64,000 bases of DNA from Streptococcus gwangjuense. GTDB taxonomy: Bacteria; Bacillota; Bacilli; Lactobacillales; Streptococcaceae. The position numbers were made by a program, and so were the translations under genes. Positions 7,663 to 17,765 of this stretch are shown here, in pieces; position 1 is the stretch's first letter, and each line of letters starts with the position of its first letter. The stretch covers positions 1,116,001 to 1,180,000 of the forward strand of contig NZ_CP032621.1 in assembly GCF_003627155.1 (NCBI RefSeq). Reading direction: 5' to 3'. Below the pieces are notes generated by a model. That model saw only the letters and a program-made list of their open reading frames with translations, had not been told where the DNA came from and made no database searches.

Positions 7663-9384
7663 TCACAATCCTATCACTTGCAACTCATACAAATCTCTCA
7701 CTGCATTACAGCCGTAAATAGCTTCAGCTTGGTCTATGTCTGCAAAGGTCAAGACTTTCTCTTCTAGCTGTCCTGTTTCTAACAAATGCTGACGATAAAT
7801 TCCTGGCAAGATTCCAAGTCGGATAGGTGGCGTGTAAAGTTTCCCGGCAATTTTCAGAACCAAATTTCCAATAGAGGTTTCAAGTAATTCTCCTCTTGTA
7901 TTATGGTAAATCTTCTCGTGTTTTCCTAAATTCAAATGCGATCGGTAAGTGGTTTTAAAGTAGGTAAAGGCTTGTTGCAAATTTGCTTCCTGAAGGCAAA
8001 GTTTTGCTTGACAGAAGGTCGGACTGAGAGGTTCCAATACTTGACGATCGACTTCTATCTCTCCAGACTTGTTGAGAGAAATTCGCAAGCGGTAATCTTG
8101 ATTAGCATCACAAGCCTGACACTCTGCTTCAATCTTTTGTCTCAAAATTTCTGGGTCAAAAGGAAAAGCAAAATACCGACTAGCTATTCTCAGTCTTTCC
8201 AGATGTTGTTCTTCAAACAACAAGTTCTTCTGGCTGATTTTCCCTGTAGTAATCAGTTTGAAACGAGCTTGTTTACGATAGAGAACAGCTGCCTTTTGAT
8301 GAACCTCGCGGTATTCAGACTCCCAAGTGCTATCCCAAGTAATGCCTCCGCCAACTCCATAGATGGCTTTCCCTTGATACAGTTGAATAGTCCGGATAGC
8401 AACATTAAAAATCCGTCGTCCATTTGGAAGCAAGAGACCAATCGTTCCACAGTAGACTCCACGCGGTTGTGGTTCCAACTCCTTAATAATTTCCATAGTC
8501 GCTATCTTAGGAGCTCCTGTGATGGATCCACAAGGAAAGAGAGAGCGAAAAATGGTAACCAAGTCCACATCTGGTCGCAACCGACTCTTGATGGTCGAAG
8601 TCATCTGCCAAACAGTTGAATACTGCTCTACCTGACACAGACGCTCCACATGCTCACTGCCCACTTCAGAAATACGATTCATATCATTGCGCAAGAGGTC
8701 CACAATCATCATATTTTCAGAGCGATTTTTAGGATCCTGCTCCAACCAACTAGACTGCTCTAAGTCTTCATGGTCAGTTACCCCACGCTGAGTCGTTCCC
8801 TTCATTGGTCGCGTTGTCAACTCACGGTCATTTTGCTCAAAAAAGAGTTCTGGACTCATGGAAATCACTGCCATTTCATCATGTTCAACATAGGCATTGT
8901 AGCCCGCCTCCTGCTCTACCACCATGCGATTGTAAATGGCAAAAGGATTGGCACTTAATTTTTGCTTGAGTTGGACGGTGTAGTTGACCTGATAGGTGTC
9001 CCCCTGCCGCAAATGATGATGTATCTGTGCAATCGCCTTTTCATAATCCTCTGCAAGCGTTACTTCCTGCCAATTTGAGGGCAAATCAACCTCATCATAA
9101 GTCAGAGGAATAGGGGATGTTTCTACCCTATCATGAACGGTAAAAAATAGCAGGTATTCTCCCAGTAAAGGCGCTTTATGAACTGCTAATTTCTCCTCAA
9201 AAGCAGGTGCAGCCTCGTAGCTGACATAGCCCACCACATAGTAGCCCTGCTCTTGGTAACTTTCCACTTGTGCCAGCAAGTCTGCCACTTCTGCCAAATC
9301 TCTCGTTTTTAACTCTTTGATAGGCTGGGTAAAGATGTATCTTTCCCCCAAAGCCCTAAAATCAATTACTGTTTTTCTATGCAT
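7663..9384 (-). CDS. pabB: Aminodeoxychorismate synthase component I fused to aminodeoxychorismate lyase
   Basis: A 573-residue fusion for p-aminobenzoate (folate) synthesis. Residues about 1-375 are the chorismate-binding PabB domain, with PMKGTTQRG, DLLRNDMNRI and the SITGAPKIATMEII motif. Residues about 380-573 are a PLP-dependent PabC-type lyase domain (RLRISLNKSG, YHNTRGELLETSIGN). The two domains would make aminodeoxychorismate and then split it to PABA and pyruvate, with glutaminase supplied elsewhere. No ribosome site precedes the ATG at 9384; an extended -10 box sits 6 bases upstream, suggesting a leaderless mRNA. It lies between two surface-protein genes without an obvious functional link. 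Confidence 0.92.
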   Translation of the reverse strand: MHRKTVIDFRALGERYIFTQPIKELKTRDLAEVADLLAQVESYQEQGYYVVGYVSYEAAPAFEEKLAVHKAPLLGEYLLFFTVHDRVETSPIPLTYDEVDLPSNWQEVTLAEDYEKAIAQIHHHLRQGDTYQVNYTVQLKQKLSANPFAIYNRMVVEQEAGYNAYVEHDEMAVISMSPELFFEQNDRELTTRPMKGTTQRGVTDHEDLEQSSWLEQDPKNRSENMMIVDLLRNDMNRISEVGSEHVERLCQVEQYSTVWQMTSTIKSRLRPDVDLVTIFRSLFPCGSITGAPKIATMEIIKELEPQPRGVYCGTIGLLLPNGRRIFNVAIRTIQLYQGKAIYGVGGGITWDSTWESEYREVHQKAAVLYRKQARFKLITTGKISQKNLLFEEQHLERLRIASRYFAFPFDPEILRQKIEAECQACDANQDYRLRISLNKSGEIEVDRQVLEPLSPTFCQAKLCLQEANLQQAFTYFKTTYRSHLNLGKHEKIYHNTRGELLETSIGNLVLKIAGKLYTPPIRLGILPGIYRQHLLETGQLEEKVLTFADIDQAEAIYGCNAVRDLYELQVIGL

Positions 9385-9390
9385 ATCTTA

Positions 9391-9399
9391 AGTATAGCA
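9391..9399 (-). promoter_or_regulatory. Promoter of pabBC predicting a leaderless transcript
   Basis: On the minus strand TGCTATACT is an extended -10 whose last base is 6 bases from the ATG, so initiation at the usual distance would fall on the A of the start codon. No Shine-Dalgarno is present. Confidence 0.5.
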
Positions 9400-9400
9400 T

Positions 9401-9438
9401 AAAAAGGCAGATTCAGATAAAACTGATCTACCTTTTTA
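9401..9438 (-). terminator. Terminator of zmpB
   Basis: Stem AAAGGTAGATCAG ... CTGAATCTGCCTTT followed by a T-run on the minus strand, just after the zmpB stop. The A-run on the other side could also let it work on the plus strand. Confidence 0.75.
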
Positions 9439-9459
9439 TTATTCTATTAGTCCTATCTA

Positions 9460-12400
9460 CTATTTAGTAAACAACTCTCCAGTAAATCCATTAGATTTTT
9501 GTAGAAGTTGTTTATAAACTTTCTCTTTCAGACTAACTGTATTTCCAAACCCATTCCCTTTAAGATCTTTTTCAACTGCTTCATCAAACAATTCTTGAAG
9601 TCTTGCATAAGTTGAAATTTTCTCACCATTAATTTCAATTTCAACAAAGCCTTTTTGAGCTTTCTCATGAACTTCATGATACCAAGCAGATTTCCATTCT
9701 TCTAAGTTTTGGAATCTTCCATTTGAAACTTTCTTAATGATGAAATCATCTCCAACATAACCGTTGTTTTCTTTCTTAGCAGCATCTTTGTATTTATTAG
9801 AAGCATATCCTAAGAAACCATCAAGGTAACCAAAGTAACCCCACATACGGAATGTATTATGTTTAAATGAAATGGAACCTACAGCACTTCTGCTTGTATT
9901 ACCACCATAGATGCCTGCCATCATATTAACGGTTTGATAAGCAGAATCGAAACCTTCCGAACGGTAACGTCCATTACCAGGCATTCCATGCTTGGTAACA
10001 AAGTTGTTGTTTACCAATTGATCAATCGTTGTTAACTTCATGTTTTTCTCTTCATCGTTTAAATCACGAAGTTTATCCCATTGATGTGGTTCACCTTTTA
10101 GACTGTTACGATCAGCATTTGAACGCCATTCTCGATCCATTTTCTTGAACCATTTATCGTTAGTTCCAGTATTTTTCTTAATTACAGATTCAGCTTCTAA
10201 ATAATCAAGCATCATCATAGATTCATTGTAATTCTTCATGTAGTGATCGATTTTCTCACGACTATTTAACACATTTGGATTATAGTTATACCATTGGTTA
10301 CCATCATTTTGACGTTCATATGCCATATTTAATCCTAAGGCACCATATTCACCATTTGGATTTGAGACTGATGGTGATTGTAGCATACCCTGAGCAAAGG
10401 CTTCAACGTCTGTTCCTTCACGGTGACGCCATGTTCCTAAGTAGGCCATACGATCATTGATGTGAGTTGTTTCGTGAGTGAATGCAGATGTACCAAAATC
10501 ACTAATCATGCTAGAGATGATGTAATATACCGCCTCTTGTGGTTGTGGATTTTGGAAGATATAAGCGTATGCACCCATTCCATTGTATCCATGCCATTTA
10601 TCAGTCGGACCATAGAATTCACGAATTGGAGCAAAATCACCTTTCTTCGTATGTCCCATACGGTCAACCCATCCCAAACCTGGTACATCATGGTTATCCC
10701 AAATTGCAGATGGTACCATATTTTCACTCTTAAGAAGATTATTTCGTACATTATCTGCAGCAAGTCTTGACCAGAAGTCTAAATAATTGATTTGTTCTTG
10801 CGCACGTAAATCAACTTGCTTCTTGAACGCTTCACGTTCTTCTGCTGTGTTCTTACCGTATTTCTCAAATGAACTAAACGCAATGGTATTATAGGTCGTA
10901 ATTAAGATCATATGCGCTTTCTTCAGGTTCAGAAGTGGTAGAATATAACGTCCGTGATGTCCATTATTAATTACTTCATACAATTTATGTTTCTTATTCG
11001 CAAAATCAGGATTTGATGATTGTTTCTCAACGACATAAGCGTTATCTGCAATGTTATTCTTGAACCAAGTATTCATATCTGTTTCACTAGTGAATAATTC
11101 CATGTTGTACTTCAGAAATTCGTGTAAGTTAGCTTTACCAGTAGCACTTGCAAGAGCTCTGTTAAATGCATCGTGTGATTGATCACCTTTTAGGTTGTTA
11201 CCATTTGAAGCAAAGCTGATTAATCTATCAAGTACGTTAACGTTCTTACCGTAGAAATCAGGTTTGAAGGTCATCATATTTTTGATATTTAATCCGTCAA
11301 ATTTAATTCCGTAGTATTGGTTTAAATAAGCCAGAGCTAACATGATTTTAGCTTTGTTATCTTCAACTTTTTTAACTAAGGCACGTTTAGCTGCTTCGTC
11401 CGTATTTAATTGATGGTCTTCATTTTCAACTAAAGCTTTAACTAAAGCATCTAGGTTATCTTTTACTTCTTTGAAGTTTTCATCTAAGTATAGCATTTTC
11501 GGATCACCGTGGATCTTACGAACTTCATCAGAATATAATTCAACAGAAGCTAATTTAGCTTTGATATCGCTGATTAACTGTGTCCTATCTTTAACAACCA
11601 TATTTGGTGTATAGACAACATCACCTAATCCTTCAATACTATATTCACGAACTTGTTGAACTTTAGATTCTTTTTGTGTAATAGCTTTAATTTCTTTCGT
11701 CTTATCAGCGTAATGAATCATAATGTGATCAGCATCTGATAAGTCGGTCACAAATTGTCCATCTTTCATACCTGTAACAGATAATACTTCAGTAGTTAAT
11801 AATTTAGAATCTGCAGGAATCTTATTACCTTGATTTACAATCCATTCTTTGTTGTAGAACGGTTGAAGCTTTTCAATATTACGGTAAGCAAGCTCACGAG
11901 ATACATCGTAATCTTGAGTATCCTTGTAAGTGTCAGATTTTGGTTTGATGTTGTTAAGGGTATTAACTACTGGCTCGTTAATTGCATAGTCATGAGCAGT
12001 AATTCCTAATGATGCAATTTTTGTATCTGCTTCTTCTTGAGGTACTGATTTAATACGATGCTGTTGTTTAGAGAAATTATATGAAGATTTACCTTCACTT
12101 ACTCCTGTAACAACAAGGTTTCTATTAAGTCTCATCCCTGACCAGTAACCACCATCATCATCAATATCTTCAGATCCATAGAAGATTTCTCCGTTACCTT
12201 TATTAACTTTCATCATAGATACGCTATCTTCAACTGAACCTAGCATATGATTACTACCAATAAAACCACCAGTTTTAATAGGATCTTCTACATTAATAGT
12301 TCCTTTAGCTACTGATTTCTTAATAGCACCCTCTCTACCTACAGCATTGTTATCCCCACCATTTTGAGACCAATAAACAATACCTGCAGCTTTAGCTCTC

Positions 12401-15393
12401 TTACCAGTGATATTAGCGTTGACATAAGCACGTTCAACGTAACCTTTCCAGTTTTCACCAACAATACCTGATAAATATTGACCACCAGTACCAACAGAAG
12501 TAACATTACCAATAAATGCAACATTGACTAATCTACCACCACTGTCAATTTTATCAATAAATCCAGACACCCAATCACGACCAACTACGTTACCAGTAAC
12601 TTTAACATTTTCAATAGTTGTTCCACCTTTAATAATGTTAGCGATTGGTGCTACTTGATTATCCCCTGGCATATTAATATCTACATTAGCTAAGTTAATA
12701 TCATGGATGTGACCACCTTGAATATTTCCAAATAATGGACGACTTATATTATGGATTGAATAATGCCCACCATCAACACTTGATAACTTACCTTTAAATA
12801 CTGATGTAACATAAGATTTTCCATTAGGTTTTACGTTTGCTGCATTAAGGTCTGCACCAAGTTTGAACTCTCCAGTAGGGTTAGCTTGCATATCTTTTAC
12901 AAGCTCGTTGAAGTTGTAGTAAACATTACCTTCTTTTAATTTTTGTTTTTCAAAGTAATGGACATACTCGTTTGCCAATTTAGAAGCATCTGTGTGTTGA
13001 ACTAAATCAGGAGCTGTTGCAGTAACTTTAAATAACGTTTTTCCGTCTTTTTCTACTTCTTCAATCTTGTCAACAGCCAGTCTTGTAACTTTGTTGTCGT
13101 GAGTTGTAACTCGTAGGTAGAGTGGAGCAAGATCAGCTGGTTTTTCTGTCAGCAAACTAGTGTCTGTTTCGTTACCGTCAGCATCAACACTCATCAAGCT
13201 TGTTTCTTTGATGTTCTTGATTTCAACTTTTTTGAGGTCAATTCTTAGAGGTTCTTCTTTCAGAACTTCTTCCTCATCACCCTCACCACGGTCATAAACC
13301 ATCTTCGTTTCAAGTTTATAATCTTTGTAGTACTGTAAGTCTGTCAAAGAAGCTGTTAGATCTTCTGGTGAAACATTCAATGTCTTCACAATCTCGTCAC
13401 CTTTTTTCAGAGTTAGGGTGATAGATTTAATGGCTGCCTTACTTGGATTTTCCAAATTATAACGAATTTGAGATGATCGTTTCAAATCTTGAACATCAAC
13501 AAGTGACAAACTTAAGATTGGTTTTTCAAAGTTTTTAGTTCCTAATTTGACGATACGATCTTGATTTAACTCCAGAACCTGTTCCACAATTTTAGGTGCT
13601 TCTTCAGTTTTTAAACCTTTGATAGTTTTGTAAGTCTTGGTAACTTTTTTCTGTCCATCTTTTCCTTCTTGGACAGTAACTCTTTCACCTTTTTTCAGTT
13701 GGTCATCTTCTTTAACAACTTCCTTAAATGGAATCTTTTCAAGACTTTCTTCTATCAGAGTTCCTTCAATTGGTTTTGTCCCACGACTTATTTTTTTAGT
13801 GACTGGTTCTTTGATGACATCGGTTGTTGTATTTAAAACTTGATCAGTCTCAACACCTTCGAGAGTCTTATAAGTCGTTTTGGTAATTTTACTACCCTTT
13901 TCTCCATCTTGGACTACAGTTTCTTCATCCGTATATTTGGTTGGATCCTCGATAATTTCTGTCTTATAGTCAATCTCAGTAGTAGTTTCTTTCGTAACCG
14001 CGCCCTCAGTTACTTTATATTCAGGTAACTTTTCTTGAACTAAAGATTCGCCTTCTTTACCGGGTTCTTGAGTACCTTTGGCTTCAACTTTCCCAGTAAA
14101 TTCTGTTTGTGGTTCTTGAACTAAAGAATCGCCCTCTTTACCGGGTTCCTGAGTACCTTTAGCCTCGATTTTGCCTGAATATGCTGTTTGCGGTGCTTGG
14201 ACTAAGGATTCGCCCTCTTTACCGGGTTCTTGAGTGCCTTTAGCCTTAACCTTTCCAGTATATGCTGCTTGCAGTTCTTGAACTAAGGATTCGCCCTCTT
14301 TACCGGGTTCTTGAGTGCCTTTAGCCTTAACCTTTCCAGTATATGCTGCTTGCGGTTCTTGAACTAAGGATTCGCCCTCTTTACCAGTTTCCTGAGTACC
14401 TTTAGCCTCAACCTTTCCAGTATATGCTTCCTGTGGTTCTTGAACTAAAGATTCGCCCTCTTTACCTGGTTCTTGAGTGCCTTTAGCCTCAACCTTTCCA
14501 GTATATGCTGCTTGCGATTCTTGAACTAAAGATTCGCCCTCTTTACCTGGTTCTTGAGTGCCTTTAGCCTCAACCTTTCCAGTATATACTGCTTGCGGTT
14601 CTTGAACTAAAGATTCGCCCTCTTTACCAGTCTCTTGAGTGCCTTTAGCCTCAATTTTTCCTAAATATGCTGTTTGCGGTTCTTGAACTAAGGATTCGCC
14701 CTCTTTACCTAGTTCTTGAGTACCTTTAGCCTCAACCTTTCCAGTATATGCTGCTTGCGGTTCTTGAACTAAAGATTCGCCTTTTTTACTACTTGTGTTG
14801 ATAGTCGATTTTGATTCTTTAAAGTAACCAACATACTCATATCCTTCAATATGAATAACTCCTTTAGCCAAGCCTTCATGTGTAGAGGCTGAAATAGTTT
14901 GGTTATAAGAAAGTAACTCTTTATTTTCAAATGCAAAGGCAGTAAAAGGTACAAAATTGCTGACTCCAATAGAGCTGATTAACAGAACCCCTAGTACTTT
15001 ACTGCGGTGTTTCTTTGAAACTAATAGAACCGCTAGCGAGGCTGTTGCCAAGCCAAGACCCGCTAGAGCGACTTCCTTACTTCCTGTGTAAGGAAGTTGT
15101 TGACTAGTAGTCGCCTTCTTGCGATAAACTACATAAATAATATCTTCATCTTGAAATTCTGTTGGAACCTCATGATGAATCAGAGCTTTTTCAGACTCGG
15201 TCAATTCCTGCTCCGCCAAATAACGGTAATGAACACTATGAACACCGCCAACTTCATTGGCTTGAACCTTATCTACTGAAAGGGTACTAGCACCAAAAAG
15301 GAAGGCCCCAATGGCTACAGGACCTACCCCAACAGTTAGCTTACGAATGGAATATTTGGTAATTTTTTCTAGTTGTTGTTTTGTTTTTTTCAT
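9460..15393 (-). CDS. zmpB: ZmpB-type surface zinc metalloprotease (M26 family)
   Basis: Large wall-attached zinc protease of the IgA1-protease/ZmpB family (M26). From the N-terminus (numbered from the possible GTG at 15399): YSIRK-type export signal (16-47); an LPYTG sorting motif at 102-106 followed by two hydrophobic segments, the N-terminal anchor layout known for this family; nine 27-residue repeats; two G5-like domains; the M26 N-terminal region with GLUG-like repeats; and the catalytic domain with HETTH at 1642-1646 and a candidate third ligand Glu1666. All zinc residues are intact, so it should be active. I prefer the ATG at 15393; a GTG at 15399 would overlap the upstream stop. It is probably cotranscribed with the DUF436 gene. 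The neighbouring two-component genes match the known zmpB locus. Confidence 0.93.
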   Translation of the reverse strand: MKKTKQQLEKITKYSIRKLTVGVGPVAIGAFLFGASTLSVDKVQANEVGGVHSVHYRYLAEQELTESEKALIHHEVPTEFQDEDIIYVVYRKKATTSQQLPYTGSKEVALAGLGLATASLAVLLVSKKHRSKVLGVLLISSIGVSNFVPFTAFAFENKELLSYNQTISASTHEGLAKGVIHIEGYEYVGYFKESKSTINTSSKKGESLVQEPQAAYTGKVEAKGTQELGKEGESLVQEPQTAYLGKIEAKGTQETGKEGESLVQEPQAVYTGKVEAKGTQEPGKEGESLVQESQAAYTGKVEAKGTQEPGKEGESLVQEPQEAYTGKVEAKGTQETGKEGESLVQEPQAAYTGKVKAKGTQEPGKEGESLVQELQAAYTGKVKAKGTQEPGKEGESLVQAPQTAYSGKIEAKGTQEPGKEGDSLVQEPQTEFTGKVEAKGTQEPGKEGESLVQEKLPEYKVTEGAVTKETTTEIDYKTEIIEDPTKYTDEETVVQDGEKGSKITKTTYKTLEGVETDQVLNTTTDVIKEPVTKKISRGTKPIEGTLIEESLEKIPFKEVVKEDDQLKKGERVTVQEGKDGQKKVTKTYKTIKGLKTEEAPKIVEQVLELNQDRIVKLGTKNFEKPILSLSLVDVQDLKRSSQIRYNLENPSKAAIKSITLTLKKGDEIVKTLNVSPEDLTASLTDLQYYKDYKLETKMVYDRGEGDEEEVLKEEPLRIDLKKVEIKNIKETSLMSVDADGNETDTSLLTEKPADLAPLYLRVTTHDNKVTRLAVDKIEEVEKDGKTLFKVTATAPDLVQHTDASKLANEYVHYFEKQKLKEGNVYYNFNELVKDMQANPTGEFKLGADLNAANVKPNGKSYVTSVFKGKLSSVDGGHYSIHNISRPLFGNIQGGHIHDINLANVDINMPGDNQVAPIANIIKGGTTIENVKVTGNVVGRDWVSGFIDKIDSGGRLVNVAFIGNVTSVGTGGQYLSGIVGENWKGYVERAYVNANITGKRAKAAGIVYWSQNGGDNNAVGREGAIKKSVAKGTINVEDPIKTGGFIGSNHMLGSVEDSVSMMKVNKGNGEIFYGSEDIDDDGGYWSGMRLNRNLVVTGVSEGKSSYNFSKQQHRIKSVPQEEADTKIASLGITAHDYAINEPVVNTLNNIKPKSDTYKDTQDYDVSRELAYRNIEKLQPFYNKEWIVNQGNKIPADSKLLTTEVLSVTGMKDGQFVTDLSDADHIMIHYADKTKEIKAITQKESKVQQVREYSIEGLGDVVYTPNMVVKDRTQLISDIKAKLASVELYSDEVRKIHGDPKMLYLDENFKEVKDNLDALVKALVENEDHQLNTDEAAKRALVKKVEDNKAKIMLALAYLNQYYGIKFDGLNIKNMMTFKPDFYGKNVNVLDRLISFASNGNNLKGDQSHDAFNRALASATGKANLHEFLKYNMELFTSETDMNTWFKNNIADNAYVVEKQSSNPDFANKKHKLYEVINNGHHGRYILPLLNLKKAHMILITTYNTIAFSSFEKYGKNTAEEREAFKKQVDLRAQEQINYLDFWSRLAADNVRNNLLKSENMVPSAIWDNHDVPGLGWVDRMGHTKKGDFAPIREFYGPTDKWHGYNGMGAYAYIFQNPQPQEAVYYIISSMISDFGTSAFTHETTHINDRMAYLGTWRHREGTDVEAFAQGMLQSPSVSNPNGEYGALGLNMAYERQNDGNQWYNYNPNVLNSREKIDHYMKNYNESMMMLDYLEAESVIKKNTGTNDKWFKKMDREWRSNADRNSLKGEPHQWDKLRDLNDEEKNMKLTTIDQLVNNNFVTKHGMPGNGRYRSEGFDSAYQTVNMMAGIYGGNTSRSAVGSISFKHNTFRMWGYFGYLDGFLGYASNKYKDAAKKENNGYVGDDFIIKKVSNGRFQNLEEWKSAWYHEVHEKAQKGFVEIEINGEKISTYARLQELFDEAVEKDLKGNGFGNTVSLKEKVYKQLLQKSNGFTGELFTK
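14030..14790 (-). repeat. 81-bp tandem repeats in zmpB
   Basis: Nine full 27-codon units (KEGESLVQEPQAAYTGKVEA then KGTQEPG) and one partial unit. They differ at only a few codons, which marks an unstable, recombination-prone stalk region. Confidence 0.95.
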
Positions 15394-15395
15394 TC

Positions 15396-15959
15396 TCACG
15401 ACTTTCTGATAGAATCTTGTGGATAATGCGCACGCGCACCTCCAATTAATTTTGGACGGCTAGCAAGGGCCGTTACATGGGCATGCCCAATTTCTCTCAA
15501 AAGAGGGCGAATCGGAACCTGAACATGCTTGACATGCATACCAATTGCAGTGTCTCCGATATCCAATCCAGCATGAGCCTTGATAAATTCAACCTCAACT
15601 GGATCTTGCATAAACTTGAAGGCTGCCAACTGACCTGAACCTCCTGCATGAAGGGTAGGAAGGACACTGACGATTTCCAGGCCAAACTGCTCTGCCACCT
15701 GACGTTCAACAACGAGGGCCCGATTGACATGTTCACAACCTTGAACAGCTAGATGAATTCCTTTTTCCTCTAGGATATCTAGGATGGTCTTCACAATGAT
15801 TTCCCCAATTTCTTGGCTTGATTCCTTGCCAATCTGACCACCTATCACTTCACTAGAAGAAAGGCCCAAAACAAAGATGGATCCTTGCTTCAAATTGGCC
15901 TTTTCTAATACATCTTTTACAATTTGGCTTGTTTCTCTTTGAATGTCTTTTTCCTTCAT
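15396..15959 (-). CDS. DUF436 / YwlG family protein
   Basis: A 187-residue conserved Firmicutes protein of the DUF436 (TIGR01440) family, function unknown. It shows the conserved [25 protein letters not shown] and [12 protein letters not shown] stretches and no export signal. I start it at the ATG at 15959 (MKEKDIQRE), which has an AGAGG site 8-10 bases upstream; the ATG at 15980 has none and lies just after the promoter. Its stop overlaps the possible GTG start of zmpB, implying cotranscription, although the family occurs without zmpB elsewhere. Confidence 0.88.
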   Translation of the reverse strand: MKEKDIQRETSQIVKDVLEKANLKQGSIFVLGLSSSEVIGGQIGKESSQEIGEIIVKTILDILEEKGIHLAVQGCEHVNRALVVERQVAEQFGLEIVSVLPTLHAGGSGQLAAFKFMQDPVEVEFIKAHAGLDIGDTAIGMHVKHVQVPIRPLLREIGHAHVTALASRPKLIGGARAHYPQDSIRKS

Positions 15960-15985
15960 ACTTGATACCTCTTTTGTCATTATCT

Positions 15986-16014
15986 ATCATATCGTTTTTT
16001 CCACTTTTTAGCAA
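15986..16014 (-). promoter_or_regulatory. Promoter of the DUF436-zmpB unit
   Basis: On the minus strand TTGCTA (16009-16014) and TATGAT (15986-15991) are spaced by 17 bases, about 27 bases before the chosen ATG of the DUF436 gene. It is the only good promoter seen ahead of zmpB. Confidence 0.65.
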
Positions 16015-16046
16015 GATAGACAACCTAGAAAGCTTACTCAATTACG

Positions 16047-16076
16047 CATAAAACTCCCAGAATGAACCGGGAGTTA
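16047..16076 (-). terminator. Terminator of the zmpRS-like operon
   Basis: Stem AACTCCCGG ... CTGGGAGTT followed by TTTAT on the minus strand. The stem includes the kinase stop codon. It separates the two-component operon from the DUF436-zmpB unit. Confidence 0.7.
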
Positions 16077-17765
16077 ACTAGTTTCTATTCTATTTATGTA
16101 TATTTCAACCTTCGTTCCTTTTAAAGGGGCAGAAACGATCTTCATCTGGTAATCTTCTCCAAAATGAAGTTTAAGCCGCTGGTCAACATTTTGAAGACCA
16201 ACTCCTCCACGTTTGAGTTGACTTTGACTACTATCGCCCGTATCTTGGAAGCCAACTCCATCATCCTCAATACGAATGACCAATCCTGAATCCTGTTTCT
16301 GGACAGAAAGTTTAATATGTCCCTGACCTTCTTTTTCTTTAATGCCATGGTAAAGAGCATTTTCTACAAGGGGTTGTAGCACTAACTTAGGCAAGACTAG
16401 CTTATCAAAGGCAGGATTTTCATTAATTTCATACTCCAGCTTATCGCCATAACGTTGTTTCTGAATAAAGAGATACTGGCGGACATGATTGATTTCGTCA
16501 GACAGGCAAATCAAATCTTTACCCTGATTGAGCGCCAAGCGGAAATAGGTTGCCAAAGACTTGGTCACCTGAACCACTCGCTGACTGTCCTGAAATTCAG
16601 CCATCCAGATGATAGTGTCTAAGGTATTATAGAGGAAATGCGGATTAATCTGGCTTGATAGGGCTTGAAGTTGGTACTGACGGGTCGTTTCCTCCTGGCT
16701 ACGAATATCCATCATCAACTGATCAATCTGATCCAACATGGCATTGAACTGGCGAGTCACCTCTCTCAGTTCATAGGCACCAGTTTCCTTGGCACGAAGA
16801 TTTTGAGAACCAGAAGCAATCTCCAGCATGGTTTCTCTCAAATCCTTCAAAGGGGCAATCCAGCGTTTAAGAGTAAGCCACACCAAACAGAGACAGGCAA
16901 GAAGTGATGTGACACTAGCCCCTAGCAAGGTCCACAAGAGTTGACTCCGAACCTTGTCTAACTTTTCCAGTGAGGACACGCCAAGCACCGTCCAATCAGT
17001 TCCTGCAATCTTTTCTTGACTGACGTAGGATTTGTGATCTGGAGTATAGCCCTGCCCTGTCTCAATATAGGGTTTCATGGCTTCCATCTCGCTAGCTGAG
17101 CTATAGACTGTGTGTTGAGGATGGTAAACAAATTCATGGTTTTCATTGATGATAAAGGCAAAGCCCTGCTGACCCAACTGGAGTTGATTGAGATAGGCTT
17201 CCAGAGTTTCATAGGAAATATCTAAACGAAGAACGCCCAAATCGGCTCCCTTTGCATCAAGAAGTTCCTGAGTGACAGAAATAACCCATTGACTATCTGA
17301 TTTATGAGCTGGGGTCAAAACTGGCTTAGCACCCTGATGAATGGCCTTTTGGTACCAATCCTCAGTCATCATATCTGAAGATGTTTTCATCTGCACAGTG
17401 TCATCTGTAGAAATGAGCTGACCAGACTTGGTTACCAGCACAACAGCTTTCAAGTCCTGATCTGCCTTCAAGATGGTCAAAAATAGATCTCGAATTCCCT
17501 TTACCTTGTCTTGACTGGGATTCTCAGCATAGGCTAGGACATCCGTCTGCTGGGTCAAACTGGTCGAGGTGGTTTCTAATTTTTTGATATAAGACTGGAT
17601 AAAGTGGCTAGTCTGACTGATAGTCGTTTGGCTATCGCCTTCAATGGTAGCCTCAATGGCTGAAGAACTAGATCGATAGTAGAAAGTCCCAACCACAGCT
17701 AGGAGAATGAGAAAGACCAAAAAGATAGAAATAACCATTCTAACTAGAAGAGACGAACGTTTCAT
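16074..17765 (-). CDS. zmpS: Sensor histidine kinase of the LytS/YesM type (ZmpS-like)
   Basis: A 563-residue membrane kinase. TM1 lies at about 10-30, an extracellular Cache-like sensor domain at 31-275, TM2 at about 276-298, then a HAMP-like linker. The His_kinase domain contains INPHFLYN with phospho-acceptor His376, followed by an ATPase domain with QPLVENALYHG. This architecture pairs with AraC-type YesN regulators. It overlaps the regulator gene by 4 bases. Position beside zmpB matches the pneumococcal TCS09/ZmpRS locus. The ligand is unknown; the Cache fold suggests a small extracellular metabolite. Confidence 0.9.
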   Translation of the reverse strand: MKRSSLLVRMVISIFLVFLILLAVVGTFYYRSSSSAIEATIEGDSQTTISQTSHFIQSYIKKLETTSTSLTQQTDVLAYAENPSQDKVKGIRDLFLTILKADQDLKAVVLVTKSGQLISTDDTVQMKTSSDMMTEDWYQKAIHQGAKPVLTPAHKSDSQWVISVTQELLDAKGADLGVLRLDISYETLEAYLNQLQLGQQGFAFIINENHEFVYHPQHTVYSSASEMEAMKPYIETGQGYTPDHKSYVSQEKIAGTDWTVLGVSSLEKLDKVRSQLLWTLLGASVTSLLACLCLVWLTLKRWIAPLKDLRETMLEIASGSQNLRAKETGAYELREVTRQFNAMLDQIDQLMMDIRSQEETTRQYQLQALSSQINPHFLYNTLDTIIWMAEFQDSQRVVQVTKSLATYFRLALNQGKDLICLSDEINHVRQYLFIQKQRYGDKLEYEINENPAFDKLVLPKLVLQPLVENALYHGIKEKEGQGHIKLSVQKQDSGLVIRIEDDGVGFQDTGDSSQSQLKRGGVGLQNVDQRLKLHFGEDYQMKIVSAPLKGTKVEIYINRIETS

